Assembly (NCBI GenBank): GCA_046719465.1
Contig: JBDNCV010000041.1
Coordinates: forward strand, 1 to 28,357
Direction of reading: 5' to 3'
Origin: JANWYT01 sp046719465
GTDB taxonomy: Bacteria > Chloroflexota > Anaerolineae > Aggregatilineales > Phototrophicaceae
DNA length: 28,357 bases
The notes below the pieces were generated by a model. It searched no databases, was not told where the DNA came from, and worked only from the letters and a program-made list of their open reading frames with translations. This document shows, piece after piece, positions 1 through 7,838 of this stretch (its first letter is position 1; the number at the start of each line of letters is the position of its first letter). The position numbers and the translations under genes were made by a program.

Positions 1-82
1 GGCTTCGGCCTCGGGCAGAGGAACGCCGGATGAAGGGGGCTTCAGCCCCCGCGCACCTAGCCAGAGGCTTTAGCCTCGGGCG
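1..82. repeat. Array of short intergenic hairpins
   Basis: Three related GC-rich palindromic units lie in a row at the left edge. They are a partial GGCTTCGGCCTCGGGC at 1-16, a 7-bp stem GGGGGCT-TC-AGCCCCC at 35-50, and GAGGCT-TT-AGCCTC followed by GGGC at 64-81. No credible reading frame spans them. They look like REP/MITE-type dispersed intergenic hairpins, but copy number in the genome cannot be seen here. Confidence 0.5.
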
Positions 83-112
83 AAATAGCTTGCCGCGTCT
101 GATGAACGCAGT

Positions 113-143
113 CAAAAACAGCGGGACAGGGCATGCCCTGTCC
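113..143 (-). terminator. Intrinsic terminator of the S1-like gene
   Basis: A perfect 20-nt palindrome, GGACAGGGCATGCCCTGTCC at 124-143, begins at the stop codon of the S1-like gene. On the minus strand it is followed after a few bases by TGTTTTTG. Hairpin plus T-tract in this position fits a rho-independent terminator. Confidence 0.65.
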
Positions 144-1690
144 TATTCTTTGACTTCGTCCTCGGGCTGGCTCACCGCCTCGCGGAGGTCTTCGAGCTTC
201 TCGCTGACAGCTTGGCGGATGTCCTCAACCTTGTCGCGGACTTCCTCAACCGCCTCGCTGATCTCCTCGCGGATGTCGGCGAGCTTCTCGCTCACTTCTT
301 CGCGCGCTTCCGCGATAGCCTCGCTGACGGCCTCGCGGGCATCTTCGATCTTGTCGCTGATGGCCCCGGCGACGGCGGCTGCCTTCTCGCGCAGTTCACC
401 GGTGCGGCCTTTCTTAGCGCCTTTCTCCGGCACAGCCACCAACTCCGGGTGGGTGTAGGCCATCTCAAGGTCTTGGTCAAGGTATTCGCTGCTGAAGACG
501 GCCTTCAGGCTGAGCGCGAGGCGCTTCTCGGCGATGTCCACGCGCAGCACGCGCAGCGTCAGCACGTCGCCCTTCTTGACGACTTCTTTGGGGTCTTCGA
601 TGCGCTCGGTGCTCAGCTCGCTGATGTGGATCAAGCCCTCGACGTGTTCCGCGCCTTCGATGCGGGCGAACGCGCCGAAATTGGCGATCTTGGTCACCGT
701 GCCGCGGATCAGTGTGCCGGACGGGTAGCGCACGGCGATCTCATCCCACGGGTCAGGCATCAGCACCTTGCGGCTGAGCGCGATGCGGCTCTTCTCCTTG
801 TCGATGCCGATCACGCGGACGCGCACCTGCTCGCCCACGCTCACGGCTTGGCGCGCGTGGGTGATGTGCTGGTGCGTCAGCTCGGTGATGTGGATGAGGC
901 CTTCCGCGCCGCCGATGTCGACAAATGCGCCGAACGGCTCAAGGCTGGTGACGACGCCGTCGCGTTCCTCGCCCACTTGCAGCTCGGTGATCAAACCCTG
1001 CTTGCGCGCCTGCCGCGCCTCGCGCTCTGCGGCCCGCTCCGAGAGGATCAGGCGGTTGCGCGGGCGATCCACCTCCATCACCTTCACGTCGATGTTCTGG
1101 TTGATGAGTTGGGTGTAGCGCGCCTCGGGCGTGTCGCCGCTGAGGCCGCGCAGGCGGGTTTCGCTGATCTGGCTCTGCGGGACGAAGCCGCGAATGCGCC
1201 CGAAGCGCACGATCAAGCCGCCTTTGTTATAGCCGCCCACGCGGCCGTTGTAGATCTCTTTGCTTGCAGCATACTCCGCTGCCGCTTCCCAGTCGGCTTC
1301 TTCCAGCGCTGCCACATAAGACAGGGTGGTGCGGCCTTCCTTGTTGCGCGGGTTGAGCACCACCACGCGGATACGGCTGCCGACAGCGAAGTCTTCTGCC
1401 AGACGTTTGGGATCCATCCGTTCAATCTCGGAGCTGGTGATGAAGCCTTCACGCCCCTCACCCAGATCAAGTTTGACCTGCGTGGGGCTGGTTTCGACCA
1501 CAACACCCTCGATCAACGCGCCACGTTTGAAGGGCGGCATGTCAGGGGCAGCAGCGGCCTCGGGTGCTTCTGGGGCAGCGGCTTCGGCTGCCTGCGGCGC
1601 TTCCTCACTTGGGGTGGGAACCTCTGGTGAAGTCGACAACTCGGCAGAGGTCGGAAGTTCTTCGCTCTTGCCCAGTTCCTCGTGTTCCAT
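143..1690 (-). CDS. rpsA: Ribosomal protein S1-like protein, four S1 domains with 11-residue-repeat tail
   Basis: This is a predicted RNA-binding protein of the ribosomal S1 family, which helps mRNA engage the 30S subunit. The 515 residues start with an acidic, Ala/Glu/Pro-rich segment of about 50. Four S1 (OB-fold) repeats follow at roughly 52-125, 140-215, 235-305 and 325-400. The third and fourth carry the classic FGAFVDI/FGAFARI and EGLIHI.EL signatures. The last 85 or so residues are a highly charged helix of 11-residue repeats (AREAVSEAIAE, AREEVSEKLAD, IREEISEAVEE). This tail is not a usual part of S1 and suggests an amphipathic helix or right-handed coiled coil. The ATG start has AAGGAAA 9 nt upstream. 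The gene is monocistronic, with its own promoter and terminator. It could be a general S1-domain protein rather than the ribosome-bound S1. Confidence 0.88.
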   Translation of the reverse strand: MEHEELGKSEELPTSAELSTSPEVPTPSEEAPQAAEAAAPEAPEAAAAPDMPPFKRGALIEGVVVETSPTQVKLDLGEGREGFITSSEIERMDPKRLAEDFAVGSRIRVVVLNPRNKEGRTTLSYVAALEEADWEAAAEYAASKEIYNGRVGGYNKGGLIVRFGRIRGFVPQSQISETRLRGLSGDTPEARYTQLINQNIDVKVMEVDRPRNRLILSERAAEREARQARKQGLITELQVGEERDGVVTSLEPFGAFVDIGGAEGLIHITELTHQHITHARQAVSVGEQVRVRVIGIDKEKSRIALSRKVLMPDPWDEIAVRYPSGTLIRGTVTKIANFGAFARIEGAEHVEGLIHISELSTERIEDPKEVVKKGDVLTLRVLRVDIAEKRLALSLKAVFSSEYLDQDLEMAYTHPELVAVPEKGAKKGRTGELREKAAAVAGAISDKIEDAREAVSEAIAEAREEVSEKLADIREEISEAVEEVRDKVEDIRQAVSEKLEDLREAVSQPEDEVKE

Positions 1691-1730
1691 AGATGGATTT
1701 CCTTATGGTTGATAACGTTTGGCGCAGGCG

Positions 1731-1758
1731 ATTATACAGGAAAATCGCAGCGCAAGCA
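1731..1758 (-). promoter_or_regulatory. Promoter of the S1-like gene
   Basis: On the minus strand a perfect -10 box TATAAT (1731-1736) lies about 40 nt upstream of the S1 start codon. A weak -35 match, TGCTTG (1753-1758), is spaced 16 nt away. The -10 is convincing and the -35 is not. Confidence 0.5.
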
Positions 1759-1808
1759 TAGGCTAACGTGCGACATGCTCATATTTCATTTTCCTATCGC
1801 GTGGGTGT

Positions 1809-1833
1809 GGGCGGCCTGCGGCTGGGGCCGCCC
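1809..1833 (-). terminator. Hairpin downstream of the C39-like gene
   Basis: An 8-bp perfect stem, GGGCGGCC / GGCCGCCC with a 9-nt loop, lies just beyond the stop codon of the peptidase gene. No T-tract follows on the minus strand, so it may be only a weak or Rho-assisted terminator. Confidence 0.3.
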
Positions 1834-1844
1834 TGTGGGTGGCG

Positions 1845-2894
1845 CTAGCGCCCTTGGGCGCGGTCGCGGGCTTCGCGGGCGGGGGTGAAGTTCGGGTTGA
1901 ACTGCAAGGCAGCGTTGAAGTTGCTGATGGCACGGTCAACTTCGCCGCGCCCCAACCGCGCCAGCCCGCCGTAGTAGAAGGTCTCTTCGACGTATTGGCC
2001 GCCGCCGTCGTTGAGGTTCTGCTGCGCCAGCACGATCATATCGTCATAGCGCCCCACCTGATAGTAAGCCTCAAACGGCCCAAACTGATACCACAACATG
2101 CGGAAGGGCAGCCCCCACTTGCGCGCTTCGTCGTAGGCGATGGCCGCCTCAGCATACATGCCGAGTTTGACGAAGTTCGTGCCCATGTTGAACCACGCGA
2201 AAGCGTCGGCGTTGTTGGCGATGGCCTCAGAGCGGGCGATCTGAAGCGCGTTCAGGATGTTGGTCTGCTCATTGGCGTCCGGCCCCAGCAGCGTCAGCAG
2301 CTCTTGCTCGCGCCGCCACTCGTACAGCACGATGTAGACGTAGTTGAAATGCTGCCAGAACTTCATGATCTCGTCGTAGCTGTAGATCGTGTTATCGCCG
2401 AGGTAGCTGTCGCTGGTGGTGAATTGACGGGTGCTGTCGTCGTAGCCCTTCATCAGCAGGTAGTGCCCCATCCAGCCGAGGCGCTGCGGCTCGGGGTCAT
2501 AGCCCAACTCGATGATGACGGGGAAGTTGTTGGCGATGAGCGCCCGCAGCGTGTCGAGCGTGCCGCCGTAGCGCACCTTAGCATACACTTCCAACTCTGG
2601 GATTTGGGTGTTCACAAACTCCACGATCTGCCACGGCGAGACGTTTTTATCCTCGTAATTGGGCTTCAACCAATTGGCGGCGCGCGTCTGGCGGTCAGTG
2701 TAGCCGAAGTAGCTGAGGGCGTTGGTGAGCGTGGCAGGGGCGCAGTTGTTCCAGCCTTGCGCTTCATAGTGGCTGAAGTTCATCAGCCAGCGGCTGGGCA
2801 GCTCTGGTTGGGCGGCGGGCTGCTGTGCCCAGCTCACCCCGATGCTCGCCAAGCTGATGACGATGAAAGACCCAAGACGAATCAACGCGCGCAT
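1845..2894 (-). CDS. Secreted C39-like cysteine peptidase with TPR repeats
   Basis: This is a predicted exported papain-like peptidase of the Peptidase_C39_2 type. A signal peptide covers about residues 1-23 (MRALIRLGSFIVIS... ending WAQQ). The peptidase domain follows, with the catalytic Cys in NNCAPATL (C51), the His in GHYLLMKGYDD (H144) and a likely third residue D162 in the following strand. The C-terminal part (about 215-345) has TPR-like helices, with A.NN.DAFAWFNMG and RGEVDRAISNFNAAL.FNPNF as the clearest repeats. The ATG chosen has GGGGG a few bases upstream and opens the signal peptide directly; an in-frame start 8 codons earlier is less likely. Bacteriocin C39 domains sit on ABC transporters, but this stand-alone secreted form does not. 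Its substrate is unknown. Confidence 0.8.
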   Translation of the reverse strand: MRALIRLGSFIVISLASIGVSWAQQPAAQPELPSRWLMNFSHYEAQGWNNCAPATLTNALSYFGYTDRQTRAANWLKPNYEDKNVSPWQIVEFVNTQIPELEVYAKVRYGGTLDTLRALIANNFPVIIELGYDPEPQRLGWMGHYLLMKGYDDSTRQFTTSDSYLGDNTIYSYDEIMKFWQHFNYVYIVLYEWRREQELLTLLGPDANEQTNILNALQIARSEAIANNADAFAWFNMGTNFVKLGMYAEAAIAYDEARKWGLPFRMLWYQFGPFEAYYQVGRYDDMIVLAQQNLNDGGGQYVEETFYYGGLARLGRGEVDRAISNFNAALQFNPNFTPAREARDRAQGR

Positions 2895-2926
2895 AGCGCC
2901 CCCTTCAAAGCAACTCACTGCTGCTA

Positions 2927-2955
2927 ATCATGATGCGCCAAAGTGCGCTTGTCAA
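2927..2955 (-). promoter_or_regulatory. Sigma-70 type promoter of the C39-like gene
   Basis: The minus strand carries a perfect -35 TTGACA (2950-2955), a 17-nt spacer and CATGAT (2927-2932, 4 of 6 consensus) as -10. The start codon lies about 30 nt downstream. Spacing and position support a housekeeping promoter. Confidence 0.6.
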
Positions 2956-3088
2956 CCGGATTCCCACCCCGCGCTTGCCCTACGCTGGGCAGGCGTTCAG
3001 GCGCGGCTAGGCGCGGCGTAATCTATCGCTCATTCTCTGCAACTAACATAGATAAGCGTTGTCATCAGCATTATTGGGAGTCAATGCA

Positions 3089-3337
3089 TTGCCGGATCGT
3101 CATTTTGTGGTCTGCCACAGTCAAAATCACTACGACCTGCGCGAGATCAGCGCTGATGTTGCCGCCAGCGTGATCAGCTACGGTGTCGTCAGCATGGATC
3201 ACGCATGCCAAGATGGCGAATGTTGGCACTTCTACTTCATCAACGCGCGGTTTGTTCACCCGTTGGAGCGTGAGGCTGCGCTCACCGAACTCATTCCGCT
3301 GGTGCATGCCGTTCAGCGGGAAAGCCCCGAGAAATAG
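3089..3337 (+). CDS. Small hypothetical protein (about 82 aa)
   Basis: I do not recognise this protein. It is soluble, rich in His and Cys (HFVVCHSQNHYDL, DHACQDGECWHFYF), and reads as ordinary coding sequence rather than a GC-rich shadow. I chose the TTG preceded by TTGGGAG at 8-nt spacing. A further in-frame TTG at 3059 would add 10 residues. Its 3' end overlaps the convergent coiled-coil membrane protein gene by 25 nt. No signal peptide or membrane segment is visible. The reading is supported mainly by composition and a plausible ribosome binding site, so it remains tentative. Confidence 0.45.
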   Translation: MPDRHFVVCHSQNHYDLREISADVAASVISYGVVSMDHACQDGECWHFYFINARFVHPLEREAALTELIPLVHAVQRESPEK

Positions 3338-5040
3338 CTGCGGATGAACTCCGCGAGGCCGCTCGGGACGACATTTGCCTCTAACGCGCGCCCGGCCTGC
3401 GCGGTGTAGCGATCTAACAATGAACGGAAAGGAACGTTCTGCCCCCCCTCCGGCAGCGAGACCGTGTCGGCAGGGCGCGCTGGGGCGCTGCCCGGGTCGC
3501 CCGGCAGGATGACCGGCTCCGCGCCGAACACGCGCGACGGGTCACCGGTGAAGATGGTGGCAGCCTCGGCTTCGCCCTCGCCGTCGCCCGGGCTGCTCTG
3601 GCGGCTGCCGGCGGCGTTTCCACTCGCTTCTTGCTCAGAGGTGGCCTCACCGCTGGCGCTCGTGTCGCCGCTGCTGCTGTCACCGCTGGCGCTGGTCTGT
3701 GCGTCGGGGGCGTCCTCGCCCGCCTGAGCGCCCTGCTGTGCCTGCGCTTGATCGCCCGCGCCTGCCTCAGCTTGTGACGTTTCGCCTTCGGCTCCTTGGC
3801 CGGTCTCCTGCTGGCCGGGCTGGGGGAGGCCTGTTTCAGCTTGGGGCTGCCCCGTCTCCTCGGAGCCTGCCGCGCCCTCGGCGCTGCTGCTGGCGTTGGC
3901 CTCGCTCTGCGCGAGCGCCTCGGCCTGCTGCTGGGTGAACTCGGTGCGCTGCTGCATGGCGCGGGCGGCCTGCTGCTGGCGCTGCTGCTGCTGCGCGGCT
4001 TGTTGGGCTTGCTGCGCGGCCTGCTCCAGCGCCGAGCGCAGCGCGTCCGGTGTGTCGGCGTTTGCTGCTTGATCGAGTGCGGCGGCCAACTGCGGGAACT
4101 GCTGGCGCACCGCATCGGCGGCTTGGCGCGCAGCCTGCTGCTGTTGGCGGGCAGCCGTGGGGTCAACGCTGGCGGATTCAAGCTGGCTTTGCAGCGCCTC
4201 GCTCAGGGACTGCGGACGCGCCGCGCCGCTGGTTGGCGGTGGCTCCGACGGGGAAAAGGCCTGCGCGGCGGCGTTGAGCGCCTGTTCCTGCGCTTGGGCT
4301 TGCGCGGCCATCTCTTGCGCGGCGCTGGCCAGCGCGTTTTGAGCCTCGCTCAGCGCAGCAAAGGCCGCCTCGGCGCTCAGTGTGCCTTCTTGCAGCGCGG
4401 CCAGCCGCGCCTCCAGCGTCGCCAGCAGCCCCTCGCGCACATCGGGCGCGAGCGCCGTATCCTGCGACAGCTCCGCGATGACCTGCGCCAGCGCTTCGAC
4501 CGCTTCCTGCACAGCGACTTGTGCCCCCGCGCTGAGGGCGGGGGGCGTCTCGCGCTCCGGCGGAGGGATGACCAGCAGCCCCAACAGCAGCAGCCCCGCC
4601 AAACTTGCCAGCAGCCACCCGCGCCCATCCAGCGGCAGCGGGAGCTTAGCGCGCGCGTCGACGGCCTCGGCGGCGCGCACTGCATCCGTCAGCAAGCGCT
4701 CCGTCAGCGGGCTGGCGGGGATGCGTCCGCTGTTCACCTCCAGCGCGGTTGAGAGGCGCTCTTGCAGCCCCCATGCCTGCTCAAAGTGGCGCGCAGCGCG
4801 CGGCATTGGGCGCAGCACGCGCCGCAGCAGCCACCCACCCGCAACTACGGCAGCAGCCAGCGCTCCAAACGCCGCGCCGCCTAACGAAGGCGCAGCCACT
4901 AGCCACGCCAGCAGCACGCCAACGCTGCCCGCAGCGGACATCAGCGCCAGCGCATACGGCAGCCAGCCCATCAGGCGCTGAAGCCGCCAGCGGCGCTCCC
5001 AACGGATGAGATAGGGATGCAAAGGAGAGAAAGCGTTCAT
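3313..5040 (-). CDS. DUF4175-like membrane-anchored Ala/Gln-rich coiled-coil protein
   Basis: This 575-residue protein has two N-terminal membrane helices (about 25-50 and 55-72) and a third at about 141-160. A long Ala/Gln/Glu-rich, probably coiled-coil region follows (about 170-390), then a low-complexity Gly/Ser/Glu segment (about 390-490). The C-terminus (about 500-575) is ordered and contains VPFRSLLDRYTAQAG and GLAEFIRSYFSGL. The layout recalls DUF4175-like proteins with a C-terminal P..L...R.YF..L motif. This is recognition by pattern, not by search. Its ATG overlaps the stop of the upstream glycosyltransferase (ATGA), so it is the last gene of the sigma-factor operon and probably has an envelope role under that control. 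The exact function is unknown. Confidence 0.75.
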   Translation of the reverse strand: MNAFSPLHPYLIRWERRWRLQRLMGWLPYALALMSAAGSVGVLLAWLVAAPSLGGAAFGALAAAVVAGGWLLRRVLRPMPRAARHFEQAWGLQERLSTALEVNSGRIPASPLTERLLTDAVRAAEAVDARAKLPLPLDGRGWLLASLAGLLLLGLLVIPPPERETPPALSAGAQVAVQEAVEALAQVIAELSQDTALAPDVREGLLATLEARLAALQEGTLSAEAAFAALSEAQNALASAAQEMAAQAQAQEQALNAAAQAFSPSEPPPTSGAARPQSLSEALQSQLESASVDPTAARQQQQAARQAADAVRQQFPQLAAALDQAANADTPDALRSALEQAAQQAQQAAQQQQRQQQAARAMQQRTEFTQQQAEALAQSEANASSSAEGAAGSEETGQPQAETGLPQPGQQETGQGAEGETSQAEAGAGDQAQAQQGAQAGEDAPDAQTSASGDSSSGDTSASGEATSEQEASGNAAGSRQSSPGDGEGEAEAATIFTGDPSRVFGAEPVILPGDPGSAPARPADTVSLPEGGQNVPFRSLLDRYTAQAGRALEANVVPSGLAEFIRSYFSGLSR

Positions 5041-6137
5041 CGCGGCAGCTCATACACTTGCAGCAGTTGGCGCGCGACGTCGGCCCACGTCGTGCGCTGT
5101 GCTTTGAGTATACCCGCAGACCCCATGCGCTGGGCAAGCGCGTCGTCCGTCAGCAGGCGGATGAGCGCAGCGGGCAGCGCGTGGTCGAGCTGCGCCGCGT
5201 CCACGACGAAGCCGGTCACGCCATCCTCGACGGCCTCAGCCGCGCCGCTGCCCGTCGTCGTGACGACCGGCAGACCGGCAGCGCTGGCCTCCAACTGCAC
5301 CAGCCCGAAGCCCTCGAAGTGATGCCCCTGCGCGATGGACGGCAGCGCAAAGACGCGCGCCCGCCCGTACCACTGGCGCAGCTCGGCCTCATCGACAAAG
5401 CCGGTGAGCGTCACCGCGTCGGCCAGACCCAGCGCATGGATCGCCTCGCGCACGGCCTGACCGTAGCCGTCGGTGGGGGCGCGCCCCACCACGACAAGCC
5501 GCGCCGCAGGGACGGCCTCGCGCACGACGGCCAGCGCCCGCACCAGCGCCAGCGTGCCTTTGCGCGCCTTCACGCCGCCCGTCGCCAAGATGATCGGCTC
5601 ACGCGCGGCCAGCGGCGGCCCATCGACGGCGAAACGCGCTGCGTCCACCGCGTTCGGGATGACGCGCGCGCGCAGCTCGGGCATGACTTCGGACGCGACG
5701 CAGGCCGTGTACTGGCTGACGCACACCGCCCGCCCAGCAGTGAACGCCCGCCGATACAGGGCGCTCAGCGGCCAGCGGCGCATGCGCGGCAGGTTGGCAT
5801 ACGTCCCGTGCAGGGTGTGGACGAGGGGGCGATGCCCCGCCACCAGCCACGCCAGCGGCGCGTACAGCTCGACCGTGTTGTGGATCACATCACAGTGGGC
5901 GAGGGCGCGGCGCAGCGCGGGAACCAGCGCAAGCTGGCGCGCCAGCATCCCACGCTGGAGGGGGGCCACCGTCGGCAGCAGGCGCAGCGCGTCAGGATAG
6001 GCGGCGGGGTCGGTGTTGATGGGGCAGACGAGGGTGAGCTGTGCCCCCTGCGTGCGCAGCGCAGCGGCCACCTCCGCCCCGTAGCGCGCCCAGCCGTGGT
6101 GGCCGTTGAGGTCAGCCGTCAGCAGGCCAGCGCGCAT
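5037..6137 (-). CDS. GT4-family glycosyltransferase
   Basis: This is a predicted GT-B fold retaining glycosyltransferase of family 4, which transfers a sugar from a nucleotide donor to a glycan or lipid acceptor at the cytoplasmic face. The N-terminal acceptor domain opens with MRAGLLTADLNGHHGWARYG and holds VHTLHGTY. The donor domain contains RVIPNAVDAARF, the strand ILATGGVKARKGTLALVRAL, and the family EX7E-type signature in EGFGLVQLEASAAGLPVV (about 270-290). The length of 366 is normal. Its start codon shares a base with the anti-sigma factor stop (TGATG) and its stop overlaps the next start (ATGA), so translation is coupled on both sides. Donor and acceptor cannot be inferred. Placement behind an ECF sigma pair suggests stress-controlled envelope glycosylation. 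Confidence 0.87.
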   Translation of the reverse strand: MRAGLLTADLNGHHGWARYGAEVAAALRTQGAQLTLVCPINTDPAAYPDALRLLPTVAPLQRGMLARQLALVPALRRALAHCDVIHNTVELYAPLAWLVAGHRPLVHTLHGTYANLPRMRRWPLSALYRRAFTAGRAVCVSQYTACVASEVMPELRARVIPNAVDAARFAVDGPPLAAREPIILATGGVKARKGTLALVRALAVVREAVPAARLVVVGRAPTDGYGQAVREAIHALGLADAVTLTGFVDEAELRQWYGRARVFALPSIAQGHHFEGFGLVQLEASAAGLPVVTTTGSGAAEAVEDGVTGFVVDAAQLDHALPAALIRLLTDDALAQRMGSAGILKAQRTTWADVARQLLQVYELPR

Positions 6138-6934
6138 CAGTTCCTCAGTGCCACTTGCAGCAGCAGGCGCAGCAGCGCGCTCAGCGCGTCCACCAGCGCC
6201 TGCGGGTCGATGCTCGGCAGGTCGTCGGCCGGGGCGGCAAAGGCCATCATCGGCGCGTCGGCGGTGTCGCCTGCTGCGTCCATCGGCGCGGATTCTGCCG
6301 CCGCCATCGGGGCCAGTTCCAGCGTTTCCGCGGTCGCTGCATCGGGCGGGACGGCTTGCAGCGCCATCGGCGCGACTGCCTCCGGCGTCGCTTCAAACTG
6401 GCGCAGCATCTCAGCGGGGGTGGGGGGCAGCGTACTCATCGGCATGGCGGCGGCGTTGGCGATGTCGTCGCTCGTCGGGCTGGCCAGCTCGGTCGGCGCA
6501 GCGGCCACCATCAGCGGCGGTGGCTCCGGCGCGCGGTTGGTCAGCAGGAACAGCCCGCCCCCTGCGATCAGCAGGGTGACCGCCGCCGCAGCGACTGCCC
6601 ACCACGGCGCACGGCGCGGCAGTGGTGTTACTTTCGCTGGCGTGCCGGGCACGGGCGCAGCAGCAGGCATCGGCGTAGGATCGGCCATCCGCAGGGGCGC
6701 AGGGGCAGGCTGCGACGAGGCAATCATGTCCTGCGTTAAGCGGAAGTCACGCGGGGCAGGCATCACCGGCAGCGACGCGACCGCCTGCTGCACCACACGC
6801 AGATCGTCCAGCGCAGCGCGCAGCTCCGGCTCGGCGCGCAGGCGGGCTTCCAGCGCGGCACGCTCGTCGGCGCTCAGCATCTCGTCCAAATACGCCGAGA
6901 GCAGCTCATAGTCGATGTCGGTGAGGTCGGCCAT
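6137..6934 (-). CDS. Transmembrane anti-sigma factor
   Basis: This 265-residue protein is a probable regulator that sequesters the ECF sigma factor encoded just upstream. The N-terminus (about 1-65) has the anti-sigma helical fold typified by YELLSAYLDEMLSADERAALEARL, but lacks the HxxxCxxC zinc motif of ZAS proteins. A single membrane helix lies at about 110-131 (WWAVAAAAVTLLIAGGGLFLL). The outer part is Ala/Pro/Met-rich and low complexity, ending in a hydrophobic helix ALVDALSALLRLLLQVAL. The sigma gene ends 29 nt upstream and the next gene overlaps by one base. The assignment rests on context plus the N-terminal pattern. Confidence 0.82.
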   Translation of the reverse strand: MADLTDIDYELLSAYLDEMLSADERAALEARLRAEPELRAALDDLRVVQQAVASLPVMPAPRDFRLTQDMIASSQPAPAPLRMADPTPMPAAAPVPGTPAKVTPLPRRAPWWAVAAAAVTLLIAGGGLFLLTNRAPEPPPLMVAAAPTELASPTSDDIANAAAMPMSTLPPTPAEMLRQFEATPEAVAPMALQAVPPDAATAETLELAPMAAAESAPMDAAGDTADAPMMAFAAPADDLPSIDPQALVDALSALLRLLLQVALRN

Positions 6935-6963
6935 TCAGATCAGTTCCAGTAACATGTTCACGT

Positions 6964-7560
6964 TCACTTAAATAAACGAAGCTCCAGCGGCAAAAGTTCC
7001 TGACTCGCCTGCAAGCAGGCACGCATCGCCACGCGCGCCCGCGCAAGGCGCGACTTGACTGTGCCGATGTTCGTCTGAGTGCTCTCAGCGATCTCTTGGT
7101 ACGACAGCCCTTGCACATCGCACAGCACCAGCACGGCGCGCTGATCGGCCCCCAGCGCGTCGATGCAGTCTTGGATGGCGCGGTGCAGCTCGTTCTGCTG
7201 AACGGTCTGCTCTGGGGTGGGCAGCGTGGAGGGGATGGGCGCGCCGTCGTCGCTGTCTGGGGCGAGGTCGTCGAGGTAATCGGTGCGGTGGCGCTTGACG
7301 CGGCGCAGCTCATCAAGGCAGCGGTTGCTCACGATGCGCAGCAGCCACGCGCGGAAGCTCCCGCCGTGGTACGTGTCGAGCTTGCGATAGGCTGCGATGA
7401 GCGCCTCTTGGGTCATGTCGGCGGCGGTGTCGGGGTCGCCCAACAGTCGGTAAGCCACGTTGAAGGCTGCGTCTTGATGACGCAGCACCAGCTCATTAAA
7501 CGCTTCAAGATCACCCTCGCGGGCGCGCTCTACTGCCGCTGCATCATCATCCGGCATCAT
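6964..7560 (-). CDS. ECF RNA polymerase sigma factor (RpoE-like)
   Basis: This is an alternative sigma factor of the extracytoplasmic function group. Region 2 is clear (AFNELVLRHQDAAFNVAYRLLGD, then DMTQEALIAAYRKL and SFRAWLLRIVSNRCLDELRR). Region 4 holds LSYQEIAESTQTNIGTVKSRLARAR as the -35-binding helix-turn-helix. I chose an ATG giving 198 residues; a TTG four codons upstream and a second ATG one codon downstream are also possible, and no strong ribosome binding site decides. It heads an operon with the anti-sigma factor, a glycosyltransferase and the coiled-coil membrane protein. ECF sigma factors usually autoregulate, but no clear ECF-type promoter was identified. The gene starts beside the divergent tRNA promoter. 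Confidence 0.9.
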   Translation of the reverse strand: MMPDDDAAAVERAREGDLEAFNELVLRHQDAAFNVAYRLLGDPDTAADMTQEALIAAYRKLDTYHGGSFRAWLLRIVSNRCLDELRRVKRHRTDYLDDLAPDSDDGAPIPSTLPTPEQTVQQNELHRAIQDCIDALGADQRAVLVLCDVQGLSYQEIAESTQTNIGTVKSRLARARVAMRACLQASQELLPLELRLFK

Positions 7561-7565
7561 ACGAC

Positions 7566-7594
7566 TTGACAAGTCCCGTCGGTCATCCTATCCT
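7566..7594 (+). promoter_or_regulatory. Promoter of tRNA-Leu
   Basis: TTGACA (7566-7571), a 17-nt spacer and TATCCT (7589-7594) lie with the -10 about 20 nt before the mature tRNA. The -35 box abuts the start region of the divergent sigma-factor gene. Confidence 0.6.
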
Positions 7595-7614
7595 TAAGCT
7601 AGTATACGTAAATC

Positions 7615-7693
7615 GCCGATGTGGTGAAATGGCAGACACGACCGCCTCAAAAGCGGTTCCGAAAGGGTGTGGGTTCGACTCCCACCATCGGCA
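7615..7693 (+). tRNA. tRNA-Leu (anticodon CAA)
   Basis: All arms fold. The acceptor GCCGATG pairs with CATCGGC with discriminator A. The D-arm GTGAAATGGCAGACAC is typical of Leu. The anticodon stem ACCGC/GCGGT encloses loop CTCAAAA, giving anticodon CAA at 7648-7650, which reads UUG. The variable arm is short (about 11 nt, CC-GAAA-GG). The T-arm is GTGGG-TTCGACT-CCCAC. CCA is not encoded. Confidence 0.96.
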
Positions 7694-7696
7694 CAC

Positions 7697-7726
7697 ACCG
7701 CCCGCAGTCCGCAGGGCGGTTTTCTT
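7697..7726 (+). terminator. Intrinsic terminator of tRNA-Leu
   Basis: A 7-bp stem, ACCGCCC / GGGCGGT with a 10-nt loop, is followed by TTTCTT and starts 3 nt after the tRNA. Confidence 0.85.
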
Positions 7727-7838
7727 GTTAGTGTGGCGCGTTGATGGGCGCTGATGGGTCAAAAAAGGCCAAACTGGAAACCTTTTCTGACGCTTTTCCT
7801 ACGCAAAATGAGAAAAACTAGAAGGTTCTCGGTCTTTG

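Noticed and set aside
212..1630. Long open frame (472 codons) on the plus strand opposite the S1-like gene
   Set aside because: It is a GC-rich antisense shadow: Ala/Asp/His/Leu-rich with no domain, while the minus strand has four clear S1 repeats.
1839..2927. Plus-strand 362-codon frame opposite the C39-like gene
   Set aside because: It has no motif, and the opposite strand has a signal peptide and catalytic Cys/His.
3699..4180. CTG/GCTG-rich trinucleotide-like tracts as a possible repeat or CRISPR-like array
   Set aside because: These are codons for Gln/Ala-rich coiled-coil sequence in the DUF4175-like gene. Units are irregular and no spacer pattern exists.
5058..6911. Plus-strand 617-codon frame opposite the GT4 and anti-sigma genes
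   Set aside because: It spans two genes with clear families and overlapping start/stop codons on the minus strand; its composition is typical of antisense GC-rich DNA.
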